From contig WPIO01000147.1 of assembly GCA_009760855.2 (NCBI GenBank), positions 1-64,000 of the forward strand: 64,000 nucleotides of DNA, written 5' to 3'. Of the stretch, positions 1 through 12,690 are shown piece after piece. Position 1 is the first letter of the stretch. Each line of letters begins with the position of its first letter. The stretch comes from Cristatella mucedo (lineage: Eukaryota; Bryozoa; Phylactolaemata; Cristatellidae). Both the position numbers and the translations under genes were made by a program. Under the pieces are notes generated by a model that saw only the letters and a program-made list of their open reading frames with translations, was not told where the DNA came from and did not search any database.

Positions 1-176
1 GCATGCTGACCCTGTGCATGTCACCCCTAACCATGTTATCCATTTTGTTTGGTTATCAAGCATTATACTACTCACCATTGAATCGCATTCCCTTTTTAGC
101 AAATGTAAAGCGCCTTGAGAGAGATAAAGTTCTCTCAGGGCGCTTGATCAAGGACATTTTTATTATGAATATTATG
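1..176 (+). mobile_element. LINE family A, 3' end
   Basis: Matches the 3' untranslated end of the good copy at 23020-24746, including the terminal hairpin (AAAGCGCC near 110 pairing with GGGCGCTT near 148) and a decayed ATT tail. It is cut by the window edge. Confidence 0.85.
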
Positions 177-177
177 T

Positions 178-2640
178 GAGTCTGCTTGATGTCACAGCGG
201 TCAGCTGGAATTCACCTGTCGTATCAGTCGCAATATAAAGGCTACCGTTGTGCTTTTCCTGTAAGGTTTTTCCGTTAGTGCTGCATGCAGAATATCGAAC
301 ACAGTTGTGTTGTTGCAGTTAGCGAGTTGCTAGCTTCGGTCTTTCACGTTGCTCGCATTGTACCGCTACCTGAACTAGTGACGGTTGCTCGGTCATTAAG
401 CTGTCCTTTTTAGATGGGCTAATGACTACTTATTTGATAAATTCTGCATAGCATTATACGAGATAGTGCTTAAAAAATAATAAGCTCACAGTTGAGAAAA
501 AGCCACAAGTTTTGGAGGCATTGAAAAGACAAACCTTCTTGGCTGAGTAGTTCAACATGAGTCAGTCGACCATCTCCAAAATAAGGAAAGCAGAAAAAAG
601 GATTTACCATGAAGCACTCACCTAAGGGGATCAGAACCAAAAAAAAGGAAGCATGCAAGTCCAAAAAAGAAGTCGCCGATGAGAGCTGGTCAAATGTATT
701 CATTACATGAGACAGCACAAGTGCTGCGACAAATGTCCCATTCATGACACAGAAGGCCAGGCAGCTAGGTGTGACTCTTGGTTTTACGTCATTTGTTCCA
801 AACAATGGCTGGCTATGTCGTCCTAAAATTCTGCACAACATTACGTTTATGAAGATTATTGGTGAACGTGCCGCTGTAGATAATACCAGAGTATGAAATT
901 GGACAGCTCACCTTTTTCCCACCTCGATTGAAGGGTGCAACGTATCGGACATCTTTAGTGCCAACGAAACAGGCCTGGCGTTCAAACCGCAGCCATCGGG
1001 CATAATTAGATGTCACTAATAGTCAACTGATTGCTGCAAAGACGCAGAAAGAAAAAATGACTGTAATTTTTCTTTGCAATTGTAATAGCACTGACAAAGG
1101 ACAGCATTTAATTGGAAAAAGTACTAATCCAGTTTTTTCGAACTGCTCGACCGTCAAATTTGGGCTGATATTCGTCTTAAATTAAACCGGGCATAGAAAA
1201 ATCATTCCGATTTCAGACTCGCACAGCATTTCATAAAGTAGAAGTTCATATTAAGAATTTCAAACAGAATGTCATGCCACCAAACACAACATTTCTTATA
1301 CAGCCACTGGATCACGGAATCATCAGCAGCATGAAAGTCCACTTCAGGACACTAGCCATGTGGCTGATTAATGATATCGAAGATAGATGCTCAATTATTA
1401 ATAACGAAATTTCAATGTATAGACTAGTTGCTTTGCGTATGGGGAAGCAGGCGTGGTATCAGGTGTCGCCTGCTTCGGTAGAAACTGTTTCGGAGAATCT
1501 GGCTTCCCAGCCTTTGGTTCAGGTGACAGTGAAGATGATGCTCTGAAGAATCCAGCAGTCGCTACTGAGCTAGGAGAATCAGTCAGGCAAGAATATTTCG
1601 AGGCTTTTGCAGACCGCGATAACGAAGTGGCATGCCTTGGCATGTTAAGCGATGCTGATTTTTGGGAGCAAGTATTTCGAAAGAATCAAAATAAAGATGG
1701 TGACAACCGCACGTAAGAGCTTGATAAAATGCAGTCACCGGAGGTGGATGCATTAAATTAAAAAGAAGCACAACATAAGCTGGGAACTGTTCATCATTAC
1801 CTGCAGCAAAATTCACAGAATAAAATGAGTATGATGCAATCATAGTATATATTGGGAAAACAAAAATCAAATCCAGAAGAAAATTGCATTATTATGTGCG
1901 CTTTGATTGTTTTACTTTGTTAAATTGACACTAAAGAAATTCTGGTTAAGCTCTAAGCAATATTAGCCTCATTTGGCATGTGAGAATACTTGGCACTTAA
2001 TAATGCCTATTTTACGGCCAAAGCGCATTCTTAAAAGTGAAGTTGACTGTTTTATTATTATTATTACAATTATTATTCACGAGTGGAAAGTAAGATCGAA
2101 GAAAGACGTAATTATTTGCTGTTGGTTTTGAGTTTTTACGTTACTCGTCGGGATATGCTCACCATATTCCTCCACATTTGTGCACTTTGTATTTTTTGTT
2201 GCTATATGCATAATTGATTTGTACGATTGACCAATACTAATTTCCTGAGTTATGTTGTGCTTTTCGTTGCACCTTCATGAATGCTCCATAACTGCATATA
2301 CAACCACTAAGCACAATGCACTCTCTTCCCTGCAGTTTAACAAGAAGAAACCAGAGGAGTAGCGTTGCATGTTCAAGCTTAGCAAGGCCTGCACTCACAC
2401 ACGCAAACAAATACGCTAAAGCAAATATATACAAGCTCACGCATGTCTACCTGAGACGGTAGGTCTCACATACTAATAAATTAGTACAACTTCCCAATAA
2501 GAAGACAAACGTGTTAACACAAACATACAACTACCACACATTTCCTAATGCATGTGCTGGTGTGTGTACATGTCTGCTCATGGATTTTTGTGTTCTCACG
2601 TATGTATATATATATATCTCTCTCTTTTTTGATAACAATA
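178..2640 (+). mobile_element. Decayed pogo/Tigger-like DNA transposon block, copy 1
   Basis: Homologous by eye over its whole length to 55890-58315, same orientation. It contains the relic transposase described separately, then a non-coding 3' part. I could not define terminal inverted repeats or a TA duplication. The shared sequence continues into the AT-rich palindrome region, so the repeat unit may be larger than the transposon itself. Confidence 0.65.
479..1716 (+). pseudogene. Pogo/Tigger-like transposase relic, copy 1
   Basis: At 479-636 the frame reads KLTVEKKPQVLEALKRQTFL, then after a stop FNMSQSTISKIRKAEKRI. This is the CENP-B/Psq-type helix-turn-helix of pogo/Tigger transposases. 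Near 950 the DDE domain reads DIFSANETGLAFKPQPSG, and near 1274 PPNTTFLIQPLDHGIISSMK, matching the family's LPPNTTxxxQPLDxGII block before the third catalytic region. Stops and frameshifts interrupt it, so it cannot make a protein. In the family the enzyme cuts and pastes at TA sites. Confidence 0.75.
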
Positions 2641-2654
2641 TATATATGTGCATA

Positions 2655-2660
2655 CTTAAG

Positions 2661-2700
<40 letters not shown>

Positions 2701-2706
2701 CTTAAG
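2655..2706. repeat. Perfect 52-bp AT palindrome
   Basis: CTTAAGAACA, then (AT)16, then TGTTCTTAAG. Every base pairs with its mirror position, so the stretch can extrude as a cruciform. The same CTTAAGAAC arms recur in the second Tigger block at 58288-58431. Confidence 0.9.
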
Positions 2707-2719
2707 CATAGATATGGTA

Positions 2720-2758
2720 CTTATATATATATATATATATATATGTGTATGTGTGTTT

Positions 2759-2847
<89 letters not shown>
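2720..2847. repeat. (AT)n(GT)n microsatellite
   Basis: About 24 bp of AT followed by about 100 bp of almost pure GT. Open frames across it are repeat artefacts. Confidence 0.95.
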
Positions 2848-2848
<1 letters not shown>

Positions 2849-2904
2849 AATTTAGATGATCAAGTTACAAATTTCCGAGTCGCAATTGCGTGATTCATAG
2901 CTAG

Positions 2905-4380
2905 TTCGTTGGTTTAATTTTCGTTAAATTTGAAAAACTCTACTGCCATCTGTGTGATTGTGTCAGAAATACATGCAGTAATGGAGTTGAGGTAATACGA
3001 TGCTTGTAGGGCTGGGGGATCTAGACAGAGGTAAAACTGAGTATAATCTGCCTAGTGATGCAATTCTCGATTGGGCTTGGCAATCACATTGGCAAGAGGG
3101 AGAGTAAAAACCGTTAAAGGAACAGTACCAAGCGCATACCTCTGAGTTATACCATAAGTCAGTGATTCCCCAAATGATCTCTATCCATTCTCATCAATGC
3201 ACTGAGTTATCCCACTGCAAGAGAATCTGAACATTTGAAGTGATGTGCCAGCGATGCCCATCCTAATTGATAGGCCCTCGAGCAAAGTAAGCATAAAACC
3301 GTACCTAAGTCTGCATTCCTGAAACGGTCCTTATACAGCCGACGCAATGCTGACACTGTGGATTGACTAGCTCTAACACCTGACTGGAAGTTAGTTGTTA
3401 GGTCTTAAGTTCAATGCAAGACGTCAGCTCGTCTGTCACAACTCGTTCCGTTGTCTTTTATGGGAACTTCATAAGAAAGATATGGTGGTAGTTGCTCAAA
3501 CTCTCTAGTTCTTGTGTAGCTTTCTTAATCAGTAAATTGACAACAGCTTTTTGAAATGCCATCCTTGTGATCTGAGATTCAGGACATATTTATTACGTAT
3601 GGCAGCAGCAGATCAATGTATTGTAGAAGTCGGGCAGTTGGAAAAGGGTCTAGATGACTATTTGTCTTATACAATTGGGAGAAGATGTTCAGGAATTGGG
3701 TCACTCGTGGTCTTTTGGAATGTAGGCACAGAACTGCACCACTGTAGGGACATAAGTCTAGAGAGTATGCAGTGAATTGAGGGATAAATCCTCTGATCTC
3801 GTCTATCTTTCTGACAAAGAAGCCAGATAAGTGATCGGCTAGGTCACCCAAAAAATCGCTAGGTAAGAGGCTAAGCTGGGCAGGTTAATTAGATATTTGA
3901 TGGTAGGCATCAGCTTTTTTGAACTGTCCATCCATGACTTAACATAATTATAATAGAATTTACATTTGGCCTTTGCTAGGATCTAGTGCTACTATCTGCA
4001 GCAATCTTCGTATGCCTGAACATCTACTCTCTGTTACGATCATGTGTATGCTTTCTCAGACTTGCGTCAGCATTTTATCTGATCAGTAGAATTTGTTAAT
4101 AGTAGTGAAAAAATGACATACACTTGTGGGAGAAAATTCGATCAAGTACGTAACCTATGTGAGTAGGTTCGTGCACATGAGCATCTAGAGAAAACGATTC
4201 AATGTGTGCACTAAATGTGGCACTTATGACCGCATCATTTAAGCCGGGAAATTGAATTTAAAATGGCTTGAAACGGGGACAGATGAAATTTTGCACACAG
4301 AATCGTCAGGAGATAAGAAAAAATGAGGTAAGGTCTTGGTACCATAGAAGCTACTCGTTACTGCCCCATTTTAGGAGCAA
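2905..4380 (-). mobile_element. LINE family A fragment (endonuclease to RT), heavily decayed
   Basis: Follows the 10010-11800 part of the good minus-strand copy in order: the region after the YADD box, the FDTIDH region, then endonuclease sequence near 4290-4370. There are many indels and no usable frame. Confidence 0.75.
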
Positions 4381-4675
4381 CTAAAAATGAGAGACGCGAT
4401 AGACTGTTGACACCGAAAATAACTTTAAAATTTTTAATTTGTGACTGAAAACAATTTAAAATTAAGGAAGGAATATAAAAAATCGTGACTCTAATGCCAA
4501 GTTTTTATCTAGGCCTCCTATGTTTATGAAAGGACGAGAAACCTGTCGAGGTAGTATAGTTCACGGTTGGGTTGTTTGTCTATTTCAGCGAGGTCTCCTT
4601 CAAAGGAAGCTGTTTGAGACTACCTTGCTTAAGAATATCGCGAATTATTAGGTGTTGATGGGATACCTAGCGAGC

Positions 4676-4952
4676 ATAATAATGATAATGATAATAATGA
4701 ACTTGATGAAGCACCCTCAGATAACGTAATGTATTTCTAGGTGCTTTGTAGTTGCGGCAAACGGAAACGCGCTTGAATGGTGAATATTATCATGCTTGAT
4801 AAACAACATGAATAACATGGTTAGAGGTGACATGCACAGGCTCAGCTTGCAGGTATGGTTAGTGGCAGCATGCACAGTGCTAGCACACATAAGCACATAA
4901 AGGACGACTCACAGGGATCAGCTGAATGCTGTCCTAAATAGGTGTGTTTGCC
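4676..4952 (-). mobile_element. LINE family A, 3' end
   Basis: A decayed (AAT) tail, the hairpin region and the 3' UTR up to GTCCTAAATAGGTGTGTTT, as in 9042-9320. It is 5'-truncated. Confidence 0.85.
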
Positions 4953-7900
4953 AAAGGCGAGCGTTTAGATCAATCGTAGGAGTTGTATCACCCCTGATAG
5001 CCAATGATTTGTTTGAGTCACAGCAGCTCTCCTTGGGAGATCACCTAGGGTGCTACGAGACCAAACTTTGAAAGCGAACAAGCAGAGCTTCAGGCAACAG
5101 CTGTGGATGTATCTAAGTCCTCTAATTGAGAAAACTCTACAGGCGGATCCAGGCGACAATCACCGTATTACCCAGAGCATTTGAATAAAGTTATAACAGG
5201 CACGCCTGATCGTACAAATTGGCATGTACATAACAGTCGGTTAAACAAGGGCCAATCTAGTATGGAAGTGCGTAACAGTTGACTATTGCAAGGCGATGCT
5301 GTCGGCTTGAAAGGCACGGTTTCAAGTTGTAAGGGTCTGCAATTGGCAGACAGCTGCAGCACTTATAAAAAAATTGCGATAAAATTCAAATCACGCAGTA
5401 TATCAAACACTCGATTAACCAGATTGCTTCTAGAACTTACGTTCTGCAGTATATTTATCTTAACTACACAAAATTAGACTAAAACAAGTAATACCATTGA
5501 ATACCTGTGCTTTTGGCAACAAAAAAAGCTTGGCATCGGCTGCATTTAATCTTTACTCTCCACAGTGGTCCTATTTCTAAGCATTTTATCCAAAATAACA
5601 CATTACTCAATTAAAGAAACTCTAAATCACGTTTTCAGCCACCGCCACATGCTCAATGCACATCATGAAATCTAAAACCTTCAGCTGGGTGACGGCAAGT
5701 GATTTGCGGCCAGAGTTCCAACCGGTTTTACACACAAAAAACTTCCGAGGCTGCGAGACCTTTATTTATATTTTGATTTAGGAGCTCCTCCAGTTAAAAA
5801 AACAAAGTGATGTCTGGTGGCCCGTCTCCAGATTTTAGCTGTTCTCGCTACTCCCAGCTCACTATTTGTTTATTATTGCTGGAAATCCTTTGCAAGTGAT
5901 GTCGGGCCTTTTGAACCCTGTGGCTCGTCTGAAGTAGTCCTATCTAGTGCTAGTGAAATGCACTCCGATTAAAATGGGATGATATTGTTGACAGTATTTT
6001 TGGCTTGCTTCAACCAAAACTGATTGAAATTGACCAACATCCTGTCAATGACCTGCACCCACTCCTTACTATCTCCGTTTATTTTAACAATCTGAGAGCA
6101 CTACAAAATTGTACAGGAGTGTATATTTTACCCATTTCGATCATAATTTGCAAGCCATTTACGTTCCCGCAGGGGCTTAATCTTAGCTCAAGTCACAGTT
6201 CAGTTTGAGATGCACAAAATTTTAGTCGTTGGGCAGTAGTCATTTAATAAGCATACAAACAAGTGTTTTGCACCAATGACATGTGCATAATCTACTTCTT
6301 AGCGCAATATCCACTCATTTTCTTACCGATGCAATTACAAAACCCAATCTAGGCTATCATTATTCCATAGCTAACACATATTTGCATCTATTCTTGGCCC
6401 TGTATATATTTCCATCCAATCAAGCACACCAAGCAATGTCAATTCCATTTCTGCACTTGTCATATAGCAGCCGTCGGTAGAGAATTTCGGCAACAGCCCA
6501 GAAATGGAATTGTTATATATAAACTCACCAGTTAAAGATAAACTTTCTTCTCGTTGATTCTGATAAAATAGCCTTTTTCTGGCGACTACGTCGGTTCTTG
6601 TTAATCAAGTGTGCCTGTGCATATCTTTGCAAATACGTTGTGGGTTAAACATTCACAACGATGGCATATTACCACCAATCACTGTGCCCCATCTATGCAG
6701 CATATTAATTAATAGGTTATTTTTTTAGCTGACCGTTTAGTCCAGTAATGCATCTTCGCCAGCCTTTCCTTTTGAATGGCTCTACAAACGTGGTAGACGA
6801 CATACAACCCGTTGATATTTTTCAAGCCGTTGGCTGTGCCACTAACGATACTCGAATCCTTCGGTAAAAGAATAGTTAGACGACATGGTCCTTTAGCGGT
6901 AAACTAACTCTCATCTGTATAGATCGCAACCTCCGACTAATAACCTATTAGGAAACTAAAGACCAGGCTATGGATCACTGCCTTTGCCAAGTCAATATAT
7001 ATTGTCTTTCGTGTACATGTGGGTGTTACGTCGCACGTGTTAGCACCATTTAGAAGAAATATCTCCAGGCCTTTTTAGTGGAGCTCCAAAAATTGTATGG
7101 AACTCAGCTCATCTGACAAGCCCTCAAGATTTTATTTGACAAAGTTAATGTAACTGATACACCAGATATGCTAGTGAAGCAACAGAAATATCCACGATAT
7201 AAGCCATTGTATAACAAAGTGGTGCTGTAATTCCTTAGTAGTCTTAACTTAGCACACATTGGAGCTACCCTTGAGGTGGTAATTCAAGACATCAGCTAAG
7301 TAGCAACAGTTCCTCACTTGTATCTCAGCTACAGACCATATATATTTCTGAAGATTTGGTTACCAGCAAAAGAATTAATCATTGGTGATTGGTGAAATTC
7401 ACTCAAATATCATTCCTTAGCTGAGAGTTTTAAATCCTTCAAGAACCCATTTAAACTACCTGCCCTTAAAACATTAGGCTAGCAACATGCACAGAATAAT
7501 GCATGGTAGTATTCGATAATAAAGACATACCAAATGGGGTGAATTGAAAGTTTGCAGGAACATATTTGTCTATAGCTTCAACTTCAACGTAGCAAGCTCA
7601 TTGCAGGTTCTGCCGTTACGTGGAAGCTATTTTTATACTTCCTTTAAAGACTACCTGAAAACTGAATCTTCAAGATATTGAGACGTTTTTCGAAGAAATT
7701 ATAGTTGACTGAATTCTGAGGAGCAAATTATGAGAGCAAAATTGAAGAGAGCGGGAAATGAATGCGTAGGAAATTTTAAGTGAGTTAAGTCAACTGAAAA
7801 ACCAAAAAGATGATTTCGAAATTGATACGATCCTTTGTAGGTAACATGCGAAGCTCTACCGAATATGCTTTAATTGTATAGGTAGGCCAATTACTTGCAG

Positions 7901-8496
7901 ACCAGATTGGGTGTGGAGTTGTTTAAAAATTTTGGAAGATAAAGGTTACTAGCTGGGAATCCTGAATGAACTGGGTATGACTTTGGGTACATGTAGAATT
8001 GATATCATAAGCACATAAGTTAAATTTGCTCTCGTATCACAGTCTAGGAAGGCCATGATTCACAAAAGCTCCTAGACTGAAATTAGGTTGACTTAACAGC
8101 GGAATAACTGGTCACGTTCAATGATGAGTTTTTTTGTAGTAAAGTACCCAGATCACTGGTTTCAGACGTCTTGAAAGATGCTAGACGGATAATACTTGAG
8201 GATGAGATCGTCTAGGTTTTTAGTGATGCTTGACTTTCCGTAACTGGGAAGCTAATTTTATCTTTAACCAGCTTAAGCGAAATAACGGATCTGACGTGAG
8301 GAATAGTCAAAGCGTAATGACATAAACCCCCTAATTCTGCCCGAGTGGCTATCAGTAAATTTGAGAAAGCATTGACTGAAGCATGAGAAAAAGGAAGGCC
8401 TGCCATGCAGCATTATATATGCTGCCAAAATGTATTTAGCATTTGGCCAAAAGAGAAGAATCGTGCTTTCACTCGGAAATGTGTAAGCTCCTGCTC
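4953..8496. other. Intergenic sequence without recognised features
   Basis: Read on both strands. The open frames are all short and show no domain, repeat family or codon pattern I can support. Confidence 0.6.
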
Positions 8497-8682
8497 CAGT
8501 GATTCTCAACATTTGGGTCACGACCTGTTTTGCGGCCGAACTATCTTTTTGCAGTTGTCGCCTAACACCATCATAAAACATGCATTTCCACAGTTCGCAC
8601 ACACTAAGTTTTTGGTTGGGGGCCAGCACAACATGGGAAACTGCATTAAAGCATGGCGCATTAGGAAAGTTGAGAACCACTG
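8497..8682. mobile_element. Short hAT-type non-autonomous element (MITE)
   Basis: 186 bp bounded by inverted ends CAGTGATTCTCAAC and GTTGAGAACCACTG, which pair with one mismatch in 14. The interior (GGGTCACGACC, TTGGTTGGGGGCC, ACTGCATTAAAGCATGG) resembles widespread hAT-derived MITEs. No clear 8-bp target duplication remains, so it is old. Confidence 0.75.
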
Positions 8683-9041
8683 TTATAATCTATTGTCCAG
8701 ACAAAACAGTTCATCTGCATAAATCTAGTGAATAATTTGAGAAAATCAAAGGTAACGTTAGATTAACTGGTATAAATCGCTGTTAAAATTTCTAAATATA
8801 CCTTAAAACAGAGCTGTATTCGACTGTAAGATCTGTCTCGTTTCATGCTTAAACACTGGGTATTAGCAGTTATTATCATTAAAAATTTCGTTGTTTTAAA
8901 CCACTTTGCCGTAATAATTATTGATGCACAAAAACTAAAGCCTGCCTCTCTAAGTGAGGAAAACAAAGAAAATAACGATCTTTTTACACCATTTCTCAAT
9001 TATCTTAAAAAAAGGCACTTTAATCTTGTGGATACAACACT

Positions 9042-12000
9042 AATAATAATAATAATAATAATATTGCACTTGATAAAGCGCCCTCAGAGAACTTAATCTC
9101 TTTCTAGGCGCTTTACATTTGCTGCAAAGTGATACGCAATAGAATAGTAAGTAAAATCATGCTTGAAAAACAAACAAAATGAATAACATGGTTAGGGGTT
9201 ACATGCACTGGGTCAGCATGCAAATGTGGTTAGTGGCAGCATGAACAGTGTCAGCACGCATAAGCACATCGAGGACGAATCACAAGGACCCACTAAATGC
9301 TGTCCTAAATAGGTATGTTTTTAAGTTTCTTTTAAATGTGGTCAGATCAGGGGATGTTCTGATGCAGGTCGGGAGGGAGTTCCAGGCTGTGGGAGCATAC
9401 GAGCTAAATGCACGGTCTCCAAAGGATTTAAGGTTTGTACGAGGTATTTCTAGACTGTTGGATTCCGAAAAGCGAGTGGTACGATGCTTTGCCTGATGGG
9501 GTAGTATATCTGAAAGATAGGCTGGAGCCATAGAATGAAGAGACCTAAAAGTGAGCGACAAAACCTTGACGTCAATCCGTTGCTTGACTGGTAACCAGTG
9601 CAGGTCGGCGAGAAGTTGAGTAATGTGGCAACTGCGACGCTCACGACAGACAAGCCTAGCTGCAGAGTTTTGCACCAGCTGCAATCGCCTGATCGCACAT
9701 GCTGGTAGGCCAGTAAGCAGTGAGTTGCAGAAGTCGAGACGAGATGTCACGAATGCATGGACCAACTTGGACGTGGTATCCTTATCTAAACAAGCCCTAA
9801 TTTTAGCAATGTTATGAAGCTGGAAATAGGCTGATTTGACTGTGGAGCTGATGTGGTCGTCTAACGAGAGGTCGCTTTGAAATATGACACCTACATTTCG
9901 AGCTGATGCAACTGGAGATATGCTGGCAGAGCCAATTTTGAAAGTCAGCCTTTCCAATTTCTGAATAACACTAGGTTTGCCCATAACTAGTAAGTTAGTT
10001 TTATCATCGTTTAGTTTTAGAAAATTTGCTGCCATCCATGATCGGATGTCATCAATGCATGCAGCAAGTGAGTTGAGAGAATTTGAGGTGCTCGAAGGCT
10101 GGGAGGGATCAAAGCAAAGGTACAACTGAGTGTCATCCGCATAGAAGTGAAAGCCTAGATTGTGCTTGGCAATCACATCAGCGAGAGGGAGAGTATAAAC
10201 GGTGAAAAGGACCGGACCTAGCACAGAGCCCTGAGGTACTCCATATTTTAGAGGTACTTCAGATGATCTTTGTCCATTCACGTTAACACTCTGGAGTCTC
10301 CCACTGAGATAGGACCTGAACCATTGCAGAGCAGTGCCAGTGATGCCCAGGCGAGATGTGAGGCGCTCTAGAAGTACTTTGTGATCGATGGTATCAAAAG
10401 CTGCCGAAAGATCGAGCAAAACAAGAAGAGACACTCTACCCATGTCTGCATTCCTAAGTAGGTCGTTGTATACCCGAAGCAATGCTGACTCTGTGGAGTG
10501 ATTAGCTCTAAAGCCAGACTGGAACTTACTAGCAAGGTGTGAGGTTTCGATATACGAGTTCAGCTGGTCTGCCACGACCCGTTCCAGTGTCTTTGATAGG
10601 AATGGTATAAGGGAGACTGGGCGGTAGTCGCTTAAGTTCTCTTGGTCTAGTGTAGCTTTCTTGAGAAGTGGCCTGACTACAGCTTTTTTGAAAGGTGCTG
10701 GGACCTGACCTGAGGCTAATGACATATTAATGATGTTGGTTATGCATGGCAGCAGCAGATCAATGCAACGTAGGAGCAGGACAGTGGGAAAAGGGTCCAG
10801 TGGACTTGTTGTCTTCTTTGATTGAGATACGAGCTTTTGGACTACATCACTAGTGACCTGTTTAAATGCAGACATTGAGGCGCAGCCAGGAACCGAGGAA
10901 CAGCATTCTAGTGGGAAGGTTGTCATCGCAGGGATGGATTCCCTGATTTTGTCTATCTTCTGCACAAAGAATCGAGAGAAGCGATCGGCTAGATCATCAC
11001 AAGGATCATCTGGTAAGGAGCTAACCTGGGAACGGTTGAGGAGATGGTTTATTGTCGACATCAGCATTTTTGGATTGTGCATCTGTGATTCAACAATGTT
11101 TCTACAGAAGCTAGACTTGGCCTTTGCTAGGATCGATTGGTACGACCTACAGTAGTCTTCATATGCCTGTCGATGGACAGTTAGTCCGGATCTTTTGTAT
11201 GCCCTTTCAAGCTTTCGTTTAGTAGACTTGGCTAGTTTAATGTCTGTGGTAAACCATAGGCCGTCTGGGCGGGGGCGCACAGTGCGCTTTGTCAAAGGTG
11301 CAAACTCGTTGAGCGTGTCAGCTAGTGTCGTGTTGTAGCAATCTACCAGTGATGACAGATCGGAGGGAGGACTGAGCAGCAAAGGTGAAGCAGATATGCT
11401 CACACGGACAGCATCGATGTCAAGGGTCTTGAGGTTTCGCGATTCACAGGTTATTTTAGAGGAGAATGTGGGCACACACTGTAGATTGAATAAGATCTGC
11501 ATGTGGTCAGATAAGCAGGATTTGGTGATAACTGGTGATGACAAAGTGCAGTTATATGAGAAAATTTGGTCGAGTGTGTGACCCTTGATGTGGGTAGGGC
11601 CATGCACATGAGTCACAAGAGATGATGAGTCTGTCAATGTACGAAATTCGGTGCTGAAAGCGTCAGATAAGTTATCAAAGTGAACGTTGAAATCACCCAT
11701 AACGAGGAAGGATCGATTTCTTGCACCCAGAATCGAAATGAGATCGGAGAAATCTGAGATAAAGGAGGATTTGGTACCTGGTGGGCGATAGACTACTGCC
11801 ACTATCGGTAGCTTGTTTTCGGGTGAGACCAGGACAATTGATTCAAAAGACTGCTTCGAGGGTACCGCAAATGGCTTGAAGTTGAATTTCGAGCGCACGA
11901 TCATAGCAACTCCACCTCCAGTTTTGATTGATCTAGGGGTGTGAAAGAACGTGAAACCAGATGGAGTAGCGTCTTTAATTGTCAGGCAGTTTATCGATTA

Positions 12001-12690
12001 CAGCCAAGTTTCAGTTAGGGCGAGCAGGTCGATACCATTTTCAGAAATAAGGTCGTTTATTACTAGAGGTTTATTGCACATTGAGCGAGGATTCCAAAGG
12101 CAAGCGTTAAGTCTTGCCGATTGGGTTACAACAGGCCTGATGACCACTAAGTTTGAGAGATTTACAGTGACGCATGCGGGGGAGCGTGCTAAGCGGTTCG
12201 AGACAATGCTAGGAATACCAAACGAGCAGCGTCTAAGCTGGCGGTTCCGGCCACCGCCGCGGCTACAGGGTGCTTTCCTTTTGTTAATGCATAGTTCATG
12301 AATCTTAGCAACAACATTAATATCTAGGAATGCATTTGATATACGATGACGAAGCGATAGCAGCTGCTGACGACCATAACTAACAAGTAGGTTACTAGCC
12401 GCCGGCGTAGCTAATGCAGCCGCCGGCGTGGGAGACCCAGCAGCCCGAAGCGAAAACCGTTTAGATGTCCATAGGCACGTAATTTCTTACGCGCTACGGT
12501 CAAAAAACAATCAGAATAACTTTAAACAGGTCTTAGCTGTATCGTTTCCGTATACGATGTTCGCAAGAACTTCGGTTTTCGGAAGAATTCTGCAACGAAC
12601 AAGAACGCACGTTAGAGCGCTCTATGTCAGGAGGCGAGAAGTCGTAAGTCGCGACACTAATAAACGTTTTCAGAGGCATTTGGTGTACAT
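9042..12690 (-). mobile_element. LINE family A (CR1/L2-like), nearly complete copy
   Basis: From the (AAT)n tail at 9042-9063 through the 3' hairpin (9075-9114), 3' UTR, ORF and upstream sequence to about 12690. It is the best reference for the family in this window. The 5' end and target duplication could not be fixed. Two near-identical 11-base GCCGCCGGCGT units lie near 12400-12430. Confidence 0.9.
9280..12486 (-). pseudogene. LINE family A ORF: endonuclease plus reverse transcriptase, one nonsense codon
   Basis: An 874-codon stretch (9280-11904) is uninterrupted. The same frame continues upstream through one TAA (11998-12000) to about 12486, where the endonuclease start (NPRSMCNKPLVIND, LTETWL) is found. 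Motifs numbered from the Met at 11904: endonuclease GDFNVHF near 70 and SDH near 132; RT DLSAAFDTIDH near 505, [10 protein letters not shown] near 555, catalytic FYADD near 588. Known role: nicks target DNA and copies its own RNA at the nick (target-primed reverse transcription). With a single stop the copy is recently dead or carries a private mutation; the RT part is intact. Confidence 0.88.

Noticed and set aside
8405-8722. 105-codon + strand open frame
   Set aside because: It runs across the hAT-type MITE and has no protein-like content.
10853-11155. Open frames antisense to the LINE reverse transcriptase
   Set aside because: Shadows of the conserved minus-strand coding frame, as are those at 9248-9496, 9623-9817, 23968-24234 and 24289-24537.
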